Notes under the pieces: generated by a model
The model's database searches: none
Told to the model about the DNA's origin: nothing
The model's input: the letters and a program-made list of their open reading frames with translations, nothing else
Source: Dermatophagoides farinae
Taxonomy: Eukaryota > Arthropoda > Arachnida > Sarcoptiformes > Pyroglyphidae
Assembly: GCF_024713945.1 (NCBI RefSeq)
Contig: NC_134679.1
Span: 6,205,001 to 6,269,000, forward strand
Length of the DNA: 64,000 bases
Reading direction: 5' to 3'
Shown: positions 14,332 through 28,053 of the stretch, piece by piece
How the letters are laid out: each line of letters starts with the position of its first letter
Numbering within the stretch: position 1 is the first letter of the stretch
Position numbers and translations under genes: made by a program

Positions 14332-16000
14332 ATAATTTCATCTTTTTTACACACACTTTTTTTTACGTGCATGATTGATCATCATCATCATTTAATATAT
14401 TTGACCGATATTTATTTTTATTGATCATCATTGATCATCGAATGATGAAAATGATGATGATCTATACTCAATTTATCATTTTGTTCTACTATTGTTTGCA
14501 TTATATTTTCACCATTTGTGTATTGTGATGGAATAATTTGTATATTTGTAACAACAATTGTTGGTGATAATTACTGATTGAAATTTTTTCTTTTTTTTCC
14601 AGGTCAATCGATTGGGCGTCAATTGAATTTGTATAAAAAAAAACAAAACAAAACAGAAAAAAAATTCAATATTCATTGCTCCAATTTTCATTCTTACTGG
14701 TAAATTTATATCATCATTATTTTGCCATTTTTATTTAAAAATGTGAAAGAATTATCGCTATTTTTATGTTTTGGTCAAGTTTATTTATTTCTCTGGTATA
14801 TTCTCAAAGACGGAAAAAAAATTGACCAAACAAACGAACCATTCCATTTATTCATGTGTAAATGAATTATGTGTGTGTGTAATCTATGACACACAACTGA
14901 AAAAAAGAAAAAATTATCGGTAAGCTGAATTTGATTGAATTTCAACAATAACAACAACAACAACAACAAAAAAATGTTCAAATATCACCTGTTTAGTATA
15001 TGTTAATTATTGCGACGATGATGATGACGAATTTTACCTTAATAATTGAAACGGTGTTTTATATATTGGTCAATTGTTTCTTTCGATTCAATTTCTCATT
15101 TTCATTAAGTTTTATTATTGATTTATTTTTTTTCTTTTGTTCCATATTTATCGTCGTTTTTCTATGTGATGTTTGAAATTGATTTTTTGCATGACCACAT
15201 CATATCATTGATACGAAAATTGAATTTGGGTGCAAAGAAAAAAAAGAAAACGAAAAATTTACCGAAAAAAAAATAATTACCTCAAAAACGATTTATGATG
15301 AAAAATCGAAATCGTGTTTGTGTGTGTGTGTGTGTGTGGTGATGGTTGTGAACTTATCCATCAGAAGCAGCAACAGCAGCTAATCTCGTCATCGTATCAT
15401 CTATCTCGTATCCGTCGTCCATCTAAATCATGATCGACAATTTGACCGAATTTCTTTTTTTTTCATCTTTCAACCATTCCACCAATCAATCGATCATCAT
15501 TTTTTTTCACTGAATTCATTTTGATCACTGATTTATTATTGTTGTTGTTGTTTATTTTCTCTCCACCATCACCACCACCACCACCATCATCATCTTGGAT
15601 TTTTTTTTCATCTTGTGTTTATTATCAACTTTGTGTCGTTTTCTCATCAAATAATAGTGGTCAATTGTAATCATTTGTTTGAGACTATTATGGTAATGAT
15701 CATGATGATGATTGGACATATATGCATGTGATTAATCGTCTTTGACATCATCAACTCGTAAAGTTTATGCAAATTTTTTTTTCTTTTTTCTTTCGCTACC
15801 TGCTTTTTTTTCTTTCATTTTTCTTTGCTATTGTCTTCACGATGATCTCGATGATGAGGAAGAAGAATTGTCATTGATTGACATTATCGATTAGCACGAC
15901 AAATGATTTAATTTCGAAATTCAAATGAATGAATATCGATATTGATTATTTTTTTTTAGATTTCAATAAAATTATGGATCCAAAGATTATCTTTATGATG

Positions 16001-18128
16001 CTGGGAATTGGCCAACTGGATTTTTGTGGATGTTGTCGTTAGACAATGACACACACACACACACACATCTGACCATTTTTATGATGAGCTTTGTTTGTGT
16101 ATTGTCCATCCAGGCTGTATACACACAACGCTGTATACCCGGAAGAATTGAATGGTTTTTTTTTGTTCATTGTAGGGGGAAAAAAATGATAATAATTTCA
16201 TTTTCAATTCAATCCATTCATCACATGATTTTAAGTTTATTTTTGTTGTTGTTGTCGTTGTCGTTGTTGTTGTTGTTCGGAAAACTTAAAAATCCAAAAA
16301 CGGTATTTACAATTTTTGCTTTGAGAATCCGTTTTTTTCTGTTTGTTTGTTTTGTGTATGTTTCGAACACGGGAAACATCTTTATGGATCAAAATCTTTT
16401 ATTTAATTTTTCTTTTGGATTGTCTTGTCATTCGACTTTCCAAATTGATGATGATGATTTGATTCAATTTTTTTTTTGGCCATTTCTGTTTGTTAGATTG
16501 TTTTGGAATTTCTGTTTGAAAACAAAAACAACAAAAAATATTCCACATGTTCATGTCACCATTGGTTTCAACTTACAACACATCGGACACGATCGGATTC
16601 GACATTGTATCGAAATCTAATCATTGAAATTGATTTATATGGCCAATATTTCTTGTTGCTGCTGCTGCCGCTGCTGCGTTTGTCATCATTTTATATAATC
16701 TGCCAAAAAAAGTCCCAATAATTGTCAAATTGTGTTAAAGTCAATCAAATTTTATGTTCATCGTTTATGTTTATAAATGGAACTTTTTTTCACATTTAGA
16801 TGTGTTTTATTGTTTTTTATTTATTTTTTTTTTGTTTTTTGTTTCAATGTCCACAAACGTGTTGGTGTGGTCATTTGTTTGTTTGTTTGTTTGAATCAAT
16901 CATACCACTGATTCATGGAGTTTTTTGTTTCAATTTTATTTCGAACCAATCACATCTCCATGCACATCCACTTATTTTTTCATTTCATACGCTTGTCGTC
17001 GCTAAAAAGCAAGCACACAGACAATTTTTTTTTTGAAAAATTTTTCAACAAAAAAAAAATTTTTTTCCTGAAATCCAACAATGTTTTTTGTTGTTGTTGT
17101 TGTAGAGAATTCGCATCATCTGTTTGCCCATCATCATTGATGATTGGATCGATGATGATGGTCCATTATCCACCATGAAGTGTATCTGTAGCTTTTTCCT
17201 ACTACACGCCAGTCTATTATTATTATCGCTGAATTAAATTTCAACATTCTTTCTCTCTCTTTTCTTTTTTTTTCTTTTGATGATCATTTTAAATCATACA
17301 CTACATAAAGAAACCCTTTCAATAGGGTAGTCACAAGAGAAACTTTTTATCTGGTTACAAATATAAAACTAAAAAATTGAAATTATAATTTTAAATGAAA
17401 CCATTTTGTTGGAACTTTTTTCTTTTTTCTGTTGCTCTTTCTAGTTTTTTTTCCTCCTCGTCGATATTATTATATAACATTGTTTGATCGCATCATCAAA
17501 TATTCGCCAGCCGGCCCAATGATGATAGAGATGGATACAAAGAACATATAGAAAATGGTCCCAAATGGATCGGATTTTTTTTTCTTTTTTAGTTCGTTCG
17601 TTTATTCAGTTGTTTAGCGTTGTTTACGCACTGCCATTCTGGACCAATGTGTGTGTGTGTGTGTTTGTGAGAGAATGTAAACTACTGTATTTTACGATTG
17701 TTCAACATGATTGTAATACATTCAGCAGTTTTTTTATTATTATTTCAATAGCTGCTGTTTGTTAGTTTTTTTTCAGTGTTTTTTTCAATTACATTTGATT
17801 ATGATGATGATGATGATGATGATTGTTATTCGTTTGTATAGCCACCACCACCACCACCACCACCGTCAACCAATCGATTCAAATCCATTAAATAGCCAAG
17901 TCAATATTTGGTAAGAAACGGGAAATGCAGTTTTGGCTTTTCGTTTATGTGTCTGTTGTTGATGTTTTTATTTGAATTTCTTTCTTTCTCTCTCTCTCTT
18001 TCACTCTACCGAAATTGTGTTTTCATTATTTGCTTTAATTGATTACCATTATTATTATTATACGGACCCGGTTCTGGAACTTTCGAGCCAATTTGGTACC
18101 GTTTATTACGTTTAGTGAGCAAACAACC

Positions 18129-18162
<34 letters not shown>

Positions 18163-20000
18163 GACCTTTTTTTTGAAATTGAAACAACTTTATCATTGCA
18201 TCGACATATGACATTGGTCATCGCTTTATCGTTACGGATCAGCTTTCAATTTTTTTTTTTTTTTGATTGTTCTTACCAACTAAATTATTATTCGTTATAA
18301 ATCACTGCACAAGTAATAAGTGTGAGTGTTAGTTGCGACAACTACGCGTAGTAATATTGGGGAAAAAAATGCTAAACATCCAGAAGGTTTACTATTACAA
18401 CGATAACCATATCCAGAATTTGAATGAAAATGGTTTTTCCCGTCAAATAAAAAAAAAAATGCAAAAAAAACTTGGCAATTTCAAATATACACGCCATTTC
18501 TTATATGTTTCAGGCCATGTCGTTATTATCCTCAAATGAGTCATTATGGAACCCCCGAATTTTTTTTTTTTTTTTTTTTGGTACCAAGTAGACAGTCATG
18601 AAATTTATTTTCCAACCATAGTTTTGTTGTTGTTGTTGTTGTTTCGGTTCGACGAACTTGGATTCTTTTCCACTTATTCTTTCATTTGACTAGAATAATT
18701 ATGATTAAGATTTATGTTCTGGATGGCCATTTGGTTTTGGTTTTCTTTTTTTTTATTTCAAGAATTTTTTTTTCTGTTTTAACAAAGAAACAAAGTATCC
18801 ACACACACACACACATAATGAATACACATCTAACAACTTAATCTTTACAAAACTGATTTTAAATCATTGACCATTGATTTATATTCAACCAATCAACTAA
18901 CAACAACAAAAAAAAATGACCACTTTAATTTCCTATCATGTAATTTAATGATGACATAATCATCATCCTGGTCAGTTACTTTGATGATATTTTTTTTTCT
19001 TCTGATTTATCCATTATAATTATAATATGGCTAATTGAATGCAAATTTGTTTTTGTTGTTGTTGTTGTTGTTTTTTAAATTTCAAATTTAATTATCAACG
19101 ATCTCTATCCATTGATCAATAATGATGATGATCGATAATCGATTTGAATTTGCTTTGTGAATAATCCAAATCAGCCAATGGATATATAGACATTCATATA
19201 TGCTGAATACGTGTTGAATAAGTTGTTTTTACTTTTCATCTATTTCGAATATTTCTATATTTGATTGATTTACCGTTAATTTTTTCTTTTTTTTCTTCCG
19301 AATGAAAGTTTTTTTTCACTTTTTTTTTGGATTTGATTGAATGAATGAATGAATGATATATATGAAACGTAAATAATCAATTTGTTCGAGTCTAGCAAGC
19401 GAACGGAAAACGTGTTACCTGCTGTGTTTGAATGGCCAAATGATTAATCCATTTTGATTGAGATCAACCAAATAAAATGGTAATAATTTTACTCGAATTT
19501 CTTGGATTTCTATTATTGATCTACGAAAAAGAAGAAGAAGATGATGAAAAAAAACCGTTTTAATCGTGTGTCCAGTGATGCGTTCTGCAAAATCTGTTCA
19601 AAATTTTGCCAAACACACACACACATACAGACAACAAACAACATGACTATTAATCATTATCATCGATTGTATCGATTATTATTATCGCCATCAAATATTA
19701 AGATAATCCATTGATTGATTTTTGTTTTCTTCAGTTGCATTATCGTTATTATTATTATTATTATTATCGGAAAATTAATTTCAGCGAGAACGTGAAAACA
19801 AAACAAAACAAAACAGAAAAAAAATCCTTCTTCAATCATCATCATCATCATCATCATCGTGATGCTATATTTGTCAAATTAGACAGTGAAAATAATCATG
19901 ATCCTCATTTTTTTTTTTTTTTTTTTTTTGGTGGGAATATCATGAACACATCCCATTCTAAGATGATGATGATGATTGTCGTCGTAGATGAATTTACAGA
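16001..20000. other. Gene-free, repeat-rich DNA with one less repetitive patch
   Basis: No supported gene. The T-rich plus strand gives a 198-codon open frame at 16024-16620, which I do not accept. Repeats include (GT)n near 17649-17664, (GAT)n near 17801-17822, (CCA)n near 17844-17863, (CA)n at 18136-18162 and (CA)n near 18800-18816. The patch at about 18310-18540 is less repetitive than its surroundings and is listed separately. Confidence 0.55.
18333..18539 (+). other. Unexplained non-repetitive open frame (possible exon or relic)
   Basis: This 68-codon open frame has few simple repeats compared with the flanking kilobases, and its translation is mixed in composition (basic, with Tyr, Asn, Gln and Gly). 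It has no ATG at its 5' end; the first internal ATG is at 18369. It follows GTGTTAG, which could serve as a splice acceptor. A perfect 10-base palindrome CTACGCGTAG lies at its start. I recognise no family. It could be a degraded mobile-element fragment, an exon of an unknown gene, or chance. Confidence 0.15.
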
Positions 20001-23000
20001 AATTTTCTTTTTTCATATCCAAAGTTATAATGTGGCTGAACCCAAAAATAGCTCAATTTTGATGTGAGAGAGAGAGAGAGAGAGAGAGAGTGGAAATCAA
20101 ATGAGAAAAAAAACAACAACAACAACCAAATGGAATAGATGAACAAAAAAAAAATGGATGAATAGACATAGAGGATAATCAAGCTATCGCCGATTTTTTT
20201 TTCTCTTGTCCATGAAAAATTTGTTTAGCCATTATGATCCAATGACAATAAAAATGGCAACAACAACAACAACAACAACAACGACAACAATTATTTGGTG
20301 GCCACAATTTCGAGAAAGGCAAAGAATGTGTTTTATGTGTTTGTCTGAAAAAAAATTGTTCAATCTTTCTCTGTCTTTTTTTTTTACTTAATTAGAGCAA
20401 ATAAAAAAAAGATGCAATGATGAAATCTATTTTTTTTCCAGTTTTATGATGTGAATTTTCTGTTTCGAAAACAACACTCATCATCATCATCCATAATCAT
20501 ATTGGAGCCAATTTTTTTTTTAATATTGTCGAGTGTGTTCCAACAATCATTGATTGAATACAATTTGTTTTGATTGATTTTAATGGAAAATCTTCAGTTT
20601 TTTTTCATTGAAATTGATGATCATCATCATCATTATATAAACTTGAAAAATAGTTTTCATCATCATCATCATCGTTGTTGTTTCTATAACGTAAACGTCA
20701 AACAACACATATCCGTCTTTTTCCCGTCATAATAATGATGATGTTGAAAATGTTCAATATAATCTGATTTCTTATTCAATTAGATCATATCATTTATATG
20801 ATCCATATATGGTTTCCATGCTTATAACACAGATTGTGTAGATTCGTTCATTCAACCCAAAATAAATGAATGAAGCTCGTTTGGCTATAAAAGATGTTTG
20901 AACATCTTGTACATTATTGGTGTGTAAAATAAAAAACAAATCCACATTGTTTACGAGGTATTAATCAGGGAAAAAAAACGAAAATTGTTTTTTTTTCTTT
21001 TAAAATTCGTCAAATCAAAAAAAAAAAAAAAAATAAAAAAATAAAAAAAAAATAAAAAAAATTTATACGCACACCATATATGGCTGCTGTTGTTGGAACT
21101 TGGTAGTAGTCAGTCAGCCAGTCAGCCATCATGATTTGGATCCACAATGATGATGATGATTCTGTTTTTTTTCCTTTTTTTTGAAAAATTATCTTTTTTT
21201 TCTGTTGGACAATACAAGATAAATTCAGCACAAGTTAAAGTCATCATCATTTGTGTATAATTTAGTAATTATTATTATCAATTTTAATTTAAGATTTTTT
21301 TTGTTGTTGTTGTTGTTGTTGCTTTTCTTCATGTTGGAAGAAAAAAAAAGATAATGATGCTACTACCAGTGTGTGTGTGTGTGTGTGTCCAAAATAGTCG
21401 AACTTAGTTTTGTTTTTTTTTTTTTTTTGTTGCACAAAATCTAATTATGTCCAAATGATAATGATTGAAATGAATCTTCATCTCATTCACATCATCATCA
21501 TCATCATATGTCCATTCACATAGCCATACACATGGAACCAGCGCACACACACATTATCTTCATTGTCTGTAGATTTATTTCTTTTTTTTTTTGGAATCGT
21601 TTTTTTTTGCTGGCCATGGTTTTTTTTTATTGCAATATCGCTGTCGTTGTTGTTGTTGTCGAATGAATGAATGAATGAATGTGAAACAAAAAACATAAAC
21701 ACAAAACTTTATGAGAATCCAGTTTCATTTTTGGATTTATGTTATTCAATTTTTTTTTCTTTTTGATTGTTGATCATCATCATCGTCATCATCGTTGATG
21801 ATTGTAGAAACGACATTTGTTTGGATAAATTTAGCCATTCAAATTGACAGTAATTCATCAATCCATAAAAGAAAAAGAAAAAGAAAAATGGCAAGACAAG
21901 ACAAGACATTTGCTATGATGACCGACAATTTTCCCGAAAAACTAGAAAAAAAAATACCAACTACTTGACTATTCGTTTTGGTTACAAAAATTTTCTCTTG
22001 ACTGTGTGTGTGTACGTTTTTCGTAAGAAATGTATAATGTAAACTTCGAAAAAGAAAAATGGTAAATGTTTATAGTAATTGAGAATCGTGCCGAAACCAA
22101 TTCAAACAACCCTCCATTAAGAAACAATTCATTTGCTGTGTTTGCATACAAAAAAAAAGACCAACGGTTTTTTTCCGTTTCGTTTTTGTTGATATCGATT
22201 TTCACACACACACACACACACACAAAAAATTAAATAAATTTGTCCATGCAACCATGGTTGTTTGTGTGTGTGTGTGTGTTTGTTTATCTTATAACCATAA
22301 TGTTTGTTTGATTAAATTGAATCAGAATGGAAAAAAAAATTTTTTCACATAAAAATTCTTGCCCATCCTAGCACATAATCAAATCAAATCAAATAAAAAA
22401 GAAATACAATCTTTTCGTTTCCAATCAAAAAAAAAAGGAAAAAAAATTTCTGTCCAATGACCAATCCTTTTTTCGTTTTTCGTTTTTTTTTTGAATTGTT
22501 AAAATCTATCCATCTCTGTTTCGATGCTTTCTTGTTTGTTTGTTTGTTTGTTTGTTGGTCTTCAGAGAAAAATGAAAAAAAAAAATTATCATCAATGAAT
22601 GGACCATATATACATGGATTTACTATTATTAAATCATTGTTGAAAAAAATTTTTTTTTCAAAAAAAAACGAATAAAAGAAAAAAAATGAAAGTAAAAAAA
22701 TATTCACCAATAGTTCACCAACAACAACAACAACATAATAAAACTAAAACTGGACGAACAAAACCAAATGTCCATCATCATTGCCGTTGTTGTTGTTGTT
22801 GTTCTGGATGATTATTATCTTTGTTGTTGTTGTTGTTGTTGTTATGTCTATCTATCCATCTATAAAATGATGACAATACAAATTGACTTTTTTTTGGCAG
22901 TGAGAAAAAAAAGATGTTTATTCATTGTAAACTTTTTTTTTGGCTTCAAATCAAATCTTGTTCCAAGAAGAAGAAGAAGATGGAAAAAAATAATAATCCA

Positions 23001-24000
23001 ACTTGTTGTTGTTGTTGTTGTTATCCAATTTGTTATTTTCTTCAAATTTTATATCAACCACATGTAAAGTTTCCAGAAAAACTAAAACGAAAACGAAAAC
23101 ATTTGATCAGGTTTCTTTCTTTTTTTTTTCTTCGTTGTTGTTGTTGTTGTTGTTGTTCCGTAATGTGCATGATTTAGATTTATAGATTTGTATATGTTAG
23201 ACCTAATGATAGGTTATATTAATTCAAATGTATGTTGTTGTTGTTTCGTTGTTGTTGTTGTAGCTAGTTGAATTTTTTTTTTACTCGTTTGTTAAATTTA
23301 TTGCATCGCCCAATCATCATATAAATGATGATGATGATGATTATCATTTGAGAAAATTTCTTTATTTCGATCATTTAGCATTTTTTTTTTACTTTCATTT
23401 TTTATCGTTGGTTGGTTGGTCAGTTGGTCAACTGGGCAGCACAAATATATTGGATGAAATTCATTATGAAAAAAAAATTACTTAATTAATACCATATATG
23501 ATGATGATGATGATGATGAAGTTTAATTTATTATTCAATTTAGTGAAAATAATAACTTGTTGATAAGTACCTTAGTAGTTTGAATATGGTGGTTCCATTC
23601 ATATATATCATCATGTATATTTAAAAAAAAATTGTCATTAAAAATGCACACACATGTGTGGTCCATAAACGAGAAATTTTCATTTTCAAAATGATAAATT
23701 GTATACACACAAGATTTTTGGCTGGGCTTTTGGCCATTTCTTTTTTTTTTTTTTTTGTTTCATATAATAAACCTTTATGTGAATGAAAATCCAATCAATC
23801 GGGTTAATAATAAAGTGGCGCCAGCGACGATGATGATGATCTTGTTTTCTTATTCCATATCACTAGCTTCAGGCCAAAGATGAATAGGTGGATTTTTTTT
23901 TTGTTTTTTCTTCGGATATTTATCCTGGTTCAGTTTTGATTATTCATAATCTTTTTTCCAATTTATTTATTGAACAGAAAAAAAATCGAAATAAATCGAT
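20001..24000. other. Gene-free, microsatellite-rich DNA
   Basis: No supported gene. Repeats include (GA)n at 20068-20090, (CAA)n at 20258-20289, an A-rich run at 21017-21060, (GT)n near 21369-21388, (CA)n near 22204-22223, (GT)n near 22264-22280 and clustered (GTT)n at 22787-23157. A GATCATAT/ATATGATC inverted pair followed by a CArG-type word (CCATATATGG) lies at 20783-20822. Confidence 0.6.
20813..20822. promoter_or_regulatory. CArG-box-like word
   Basis: CCATATATGG fits the SRF/MADS consensus CC(A/T)6GG exactly. Immediately upstream is the inverted pair GATCATAT and ATATGATC with a five-base loop. The word can arise by chance in AT-rich DNA, and no gene promoter is identified nearby. Confidence 0.15.
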
Positions 24001-24293
24001 ACTTGAACCCCAAAAGAAAAAGGAGCCAGGAGTGAGTAGGAGAGAGAGAATGATGATTTTTTGAATATTTTTGTTCATCGTTTGTTTGTTTTAAAGCTTT
24101 TAGTAAACGATTCAATGAATATTCAATGAGTACAAGAGAAAATCGTCAGAAGAATCGTAGAATCGGCAAAAAAAAAATTCATCTTGAATTTGTCAAGAAT
24201 GATGATGTTGGTGAATCCAGAAAAATTTTGTTTAAAATTCAGATCTCATTTTTATTTGAAACGAAAAATAAATTCACATCGCCTAACTCAAAA

Positions 24294-24325
24294 ATGATGA
24301 TGATGATGATCATCATCATCATCAT
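24294..24325. repeat. Perfect 32-bp palindromic trinucleotide array
   Basis: Five ATG units, a central AT and five CAT units make a perfect palindrome that could fold back as a hairpin or cruciform. It is a head-to-head switch of the commonest trinucleotide repeat in this window. Confidence 0.8.
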
Positions 24326-25708
24326 CGTGCTACATTTTGTTCAATAATAATGATGTTTTTTTGATGGAATTTTTTCTTAGTGGGGAAAAGGGGTAGTGTT
24401 GAGTTGAGATACAAACACACACACACACACAAAACAATAACCGGGTCAATATTGGCGTGTTGTTTTTCAATGTTTTTCATTTTTTTTTCTACTTCTTGAC
24501 ATTAAATGGAACAACGACAATGATGATGAAAAGACAAAATTGATCACTTTGGGTGTGGCATTTTTGTTGTCGTTGTTGTTTTTGTGTGTCATTGCTTACA
24601 ATGGCCATCATTTTATTTCCAATTTGATGATGATGATGAGGACATTTTTGGTCCAAAAAAAAAAACGAAAACAAAAACAAGAGCTGAATTTTTTTCGATC
24701 AAAAAAATATATCAACATTTTTATCATGTTATTGGTGGACTTAAATGGCACACACACACTAAAAAAAAATTCATTTTTCTCAATGAATGGACCACCACCA
24801 CCACCACATTTGTTGACCATATGATGGCCATAGGGCTTGCTATGGACTGCAAAAAAAAATTATCATCATTATTATTATGGTCATTATTTTTGTTTTGTTT
24901 TTATTTATTTTATTTTTTTTTTTTGGATCATGTATGAAATGTAAGTAAAAAAAAATTTTTTTTTTTCGGAAATTTTTTTTTCCATTCCAATTTTCTCATC
25001 ATATTCATATATATATATATATATAGATATATTCTTTTCTATTGTTCTTCCGTACAAACAAACAAACAATCATCATCATCATCATTTTCAATTGTGATGA
25101 TGAGTTTGGATCACGTAAGAAATGAATTTTCATTCATTTATTTTTTTTTCCATTGAAATGGATATATTTATAACTAAAAAAAAAAAAAAAACCTAAAATG
25201 AATCAACCAGTCAACCAACCAACCAATGATGATGATGATAATAATAATAACGATGGTGATTGTGGTTAACGAGCAGTGTTGGTGGTGGTGGTGGTATTAT
25301 CATCATCATGGTAATCAAGATCATCATCATCATTATCATTACTGAATGTTCATAAAGAAAGAGTAAGAGAGAGAGAGACATACATTTTTATTCTTCATTT
25401 CATGAATTTTTGTATTTAGTCCATTTCAGTACAGTTATAGTAAGATGAGAATTAATTTCGCAAATTTTTTCTTTCTTTCCAGTGATTTATACAAACCAGA
25501 AAAAAAACCACTGTGAACCACCACCACCACCATCACTGTGTATATTTTTTTACAATGAAAAAAATGACCAACTGTACCTATCTATCTATCTAGATAAAGC
25601 TAAAGAAATGGTGATTGGATTGATAAATCAATCTAGACACACAATGCAATATACACGGTGTGTGTGTGTGTGTCATCTAGTGGTTTTTCTTGTGTTAATA
25701 ACAATGCC

Positions 25709-25734
25709 ATGATGATGATGATCATCATCATCAT
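25709..25734. repeat. Perfect 26-bp palindromic trinucleotide array
   Basis: Four ATG units, a central AT and four CAT units, the same design as the array at 24294-24325 about 1.4 kb away. A related imperfect array lies at about 31160-31190. Confidence 0.8.
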
Positions 25735-26885
25735 CTTTGGTTTTCTTATTGTTATTTTTTCTCTGACAATTTAAATTGGTAAAGGAAGAAAAAAAACCTG
25801 AATTTTCTTCTTTTTCCAGTATACGATAATATATGGGTTACCGGTCATGTTTTTTTTTCGTGTTACACTACTACCACCACCAAGGTTAAAGTGTTTTGAC
25901 ATTGACACAATGAATATAATTTAATTGTCACCCACATGCACACATACATTCCGTGACATTCCGGTTTATTGTGTTGGTTTGGTTGACTTGGCTGGATGGC
26001 CACATCTCTCTTCATCATTATCATTCAAAAAAAAAAAACTTTTGTTGTAGCAGTATCGATTGAACCATCTAGTTCCAGGTTGTCTTCGATAATGGTAATT
26101 TGATGATGATAATTGCCATAGTGAAGTAATGCCATTGTAGCCAGAATAATTATAACTGTATGTAGTTGAATGAATGAATAAATGTCACCAACAAACAAAC
26201 TATTTCCGTTTTTTTTCGGACAAACAATTAAATTACCATCACCATCATTTTAAATTTTTTTTCTTCCGTCTTTATCTCTTTCTTTCTCTTCATGTGCTGT
26301 CCATATTTGTGGTGGTCAACACCCTAACTAAACTTCATGATGATAATATAATGGACGGAGGGTATTCAATGTCTTCGAAATTCACCATTCAGGTTCATTG
26401 TCATATTTTTATTTGATTGTGACAAAAAAAAACACAAAAATTTCCGGTCAAAGTTGAAAGAAAAAAAACCTTTTCATATTGATAAAACATTTATCATGAC
26501 ATTAACATCTAAAATCAATCGATGATTGAGATTCTAACTTTGTGGTTATCGTTGTTTTTTTTTGTTGTTCTTAGAATTCATTTTGGTTCAGGTTTTTTTT
26601 TCGCATATCTATCTATCGATTCGATTAATCACTTGATCGTTTTTTTTTGTTTTTCCTGAATTGAATTTCAATTCAATTTGTTTTTGATTATATGAATGTT
26701 AATTGTGATAGCAGTAGCAGTGATGGTGGTGGTGATGGCAATAATCCTATATCTGGTCCACTGATTGATCATCAAACAAAAAAACAAAAAAAAAAACATC
26801 AATCGAAGATCATTATCTTCATTGAGGCATGAAATTTTTTCTTCTTTTTTTTCGTTCAATTTCATTTCCGTTTGGCTAGTTTTTT

Positions 26886-26916
<31 letters not shown>

Positions 26917-28000
26917 GTTGTTGTGAAAATCAACGATGATGATTGAATTTTTTTCTTCTTGTAATAATAATAAAATGACGATGATCAAACACACCGAATT
27001 TCAATTGTCGTCCATTCATTCGATTCGATTCGATTCAAATGAAAAAATGAACAAAAAAAAAAATTTTCAAAATTAAAACTTGAATTGGAATTTTTTTTCA
27101 AAGTAAAATGTTTGCCAGAATATTAATAATAATTTTCATCATCATCATCATCGTCGTCTTTTGTCCATTTTCATTTTTTTTTTCGGCATCCAATTTTTTT
27201 CGGTATCGATTGATATGATTGAAATATAATGAATTTTGATGATCATATATGAAATGAAATAAAACAGATGATGAAATTCATATCCTGTCGGCTGTTCACA
27301 CATAAAACACACACACACACAGGCCGACAACGTTAGTGTCAGGCGCCATAAAATATTTTTCTTTCTATCTCTCTCTCTGTGTGTGTGTGTTTGTGTTCGT
27401 TACATTACTATGGAACAAACCACTATTTTTTTTTCTCTCATGATCCACTTGCGCAACTCAAGATTTTTATGAAAAAAAAGAACGAGAGAAGGAGAGAAGT
27501 GAAAAATGTGTTTTGTGTGTGTGTGTGTTCAGGATCCAGTTATCCCAGCAGCAGTCACAAAATCATCATCAATTCAGTCTTATTTGTGATATCGAATGAT
27601 GATGTTGATGGTGATGGTTTTTTTTTTCACCGTTAAAAATTGAATGACCCGATATACAAGTCTGTGTGTGTGTGTGTGTGTGTGTGTGATCGAAAACTAC
27701 GGCAATTCTTTGTGTATGTGTTTATATGTGTTTCGATGACAACAGTGTTACACATTTGAAATCGACTCGAAAAAGAATTCAGCAGTAATTTTCAAGTTTG
27801 AAAATTTGTTGCTCAAAAAGGACTGCTACATTTCCATTGTGTTTCTGTGTGTGTGTGTGTGTGTGTGTTTGTTGTGAATTTTCATGAAATTCATTCCGGA
27901 AATAAGACAATTTTTTTTTCTTTCTCCTCCATTCAACTTTGATTTAATTTCTGAATTTTAAACTTTTTAATTTGTTCTCAACGTGCTTGTGTACACCTTT

Positions 28001-28021
28001 ATTTACAAATAAATTTAATTT

Positions 28022-28053
<32 letters not shown>

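Larger units (their letters stand above)
12001..16000. other. Gene-free DNA with several inverted motifs
   Basis: No supported gene. It holds (GT)n at 12675-12703, (CA)n at 13895-13930, (CAA)n near 14943-14969 and (GT)n near 15318-15339. Two structured spots stand out: a near-palindrome around a TATCGATA word at 13510-13532, and two oppositely oriented AGATGGC words at 14266-14272 and 14322-14328. Both are listed separately. Confidence 0.55.
24001..28000. other. Gene-free DNA with palindromic trinucleotide arrays
   Basis: No supported gene. Repeats include (CA)n near 24416-24430, (AT)n near 25010-25024, (GTT)n at 26888-26916, and (GT)n at 27663-27688 and near 27846-27867. Two arrays switch from (ATG)n to (CAT)n at their centre and so form perfect palindromes; they are listed separately. 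Confidence 0.6.

Noticed and set aside
16024-16620. 198-codon plus-strand open frame
   Set aside because: It is made of Phe/Leu/Val runs from T-rich and GTT/GTC repeats plus a His-Thr repeat from (CA)n. There is no domain, no promoter and no splice context; long frames are common on the T-rich strand here.
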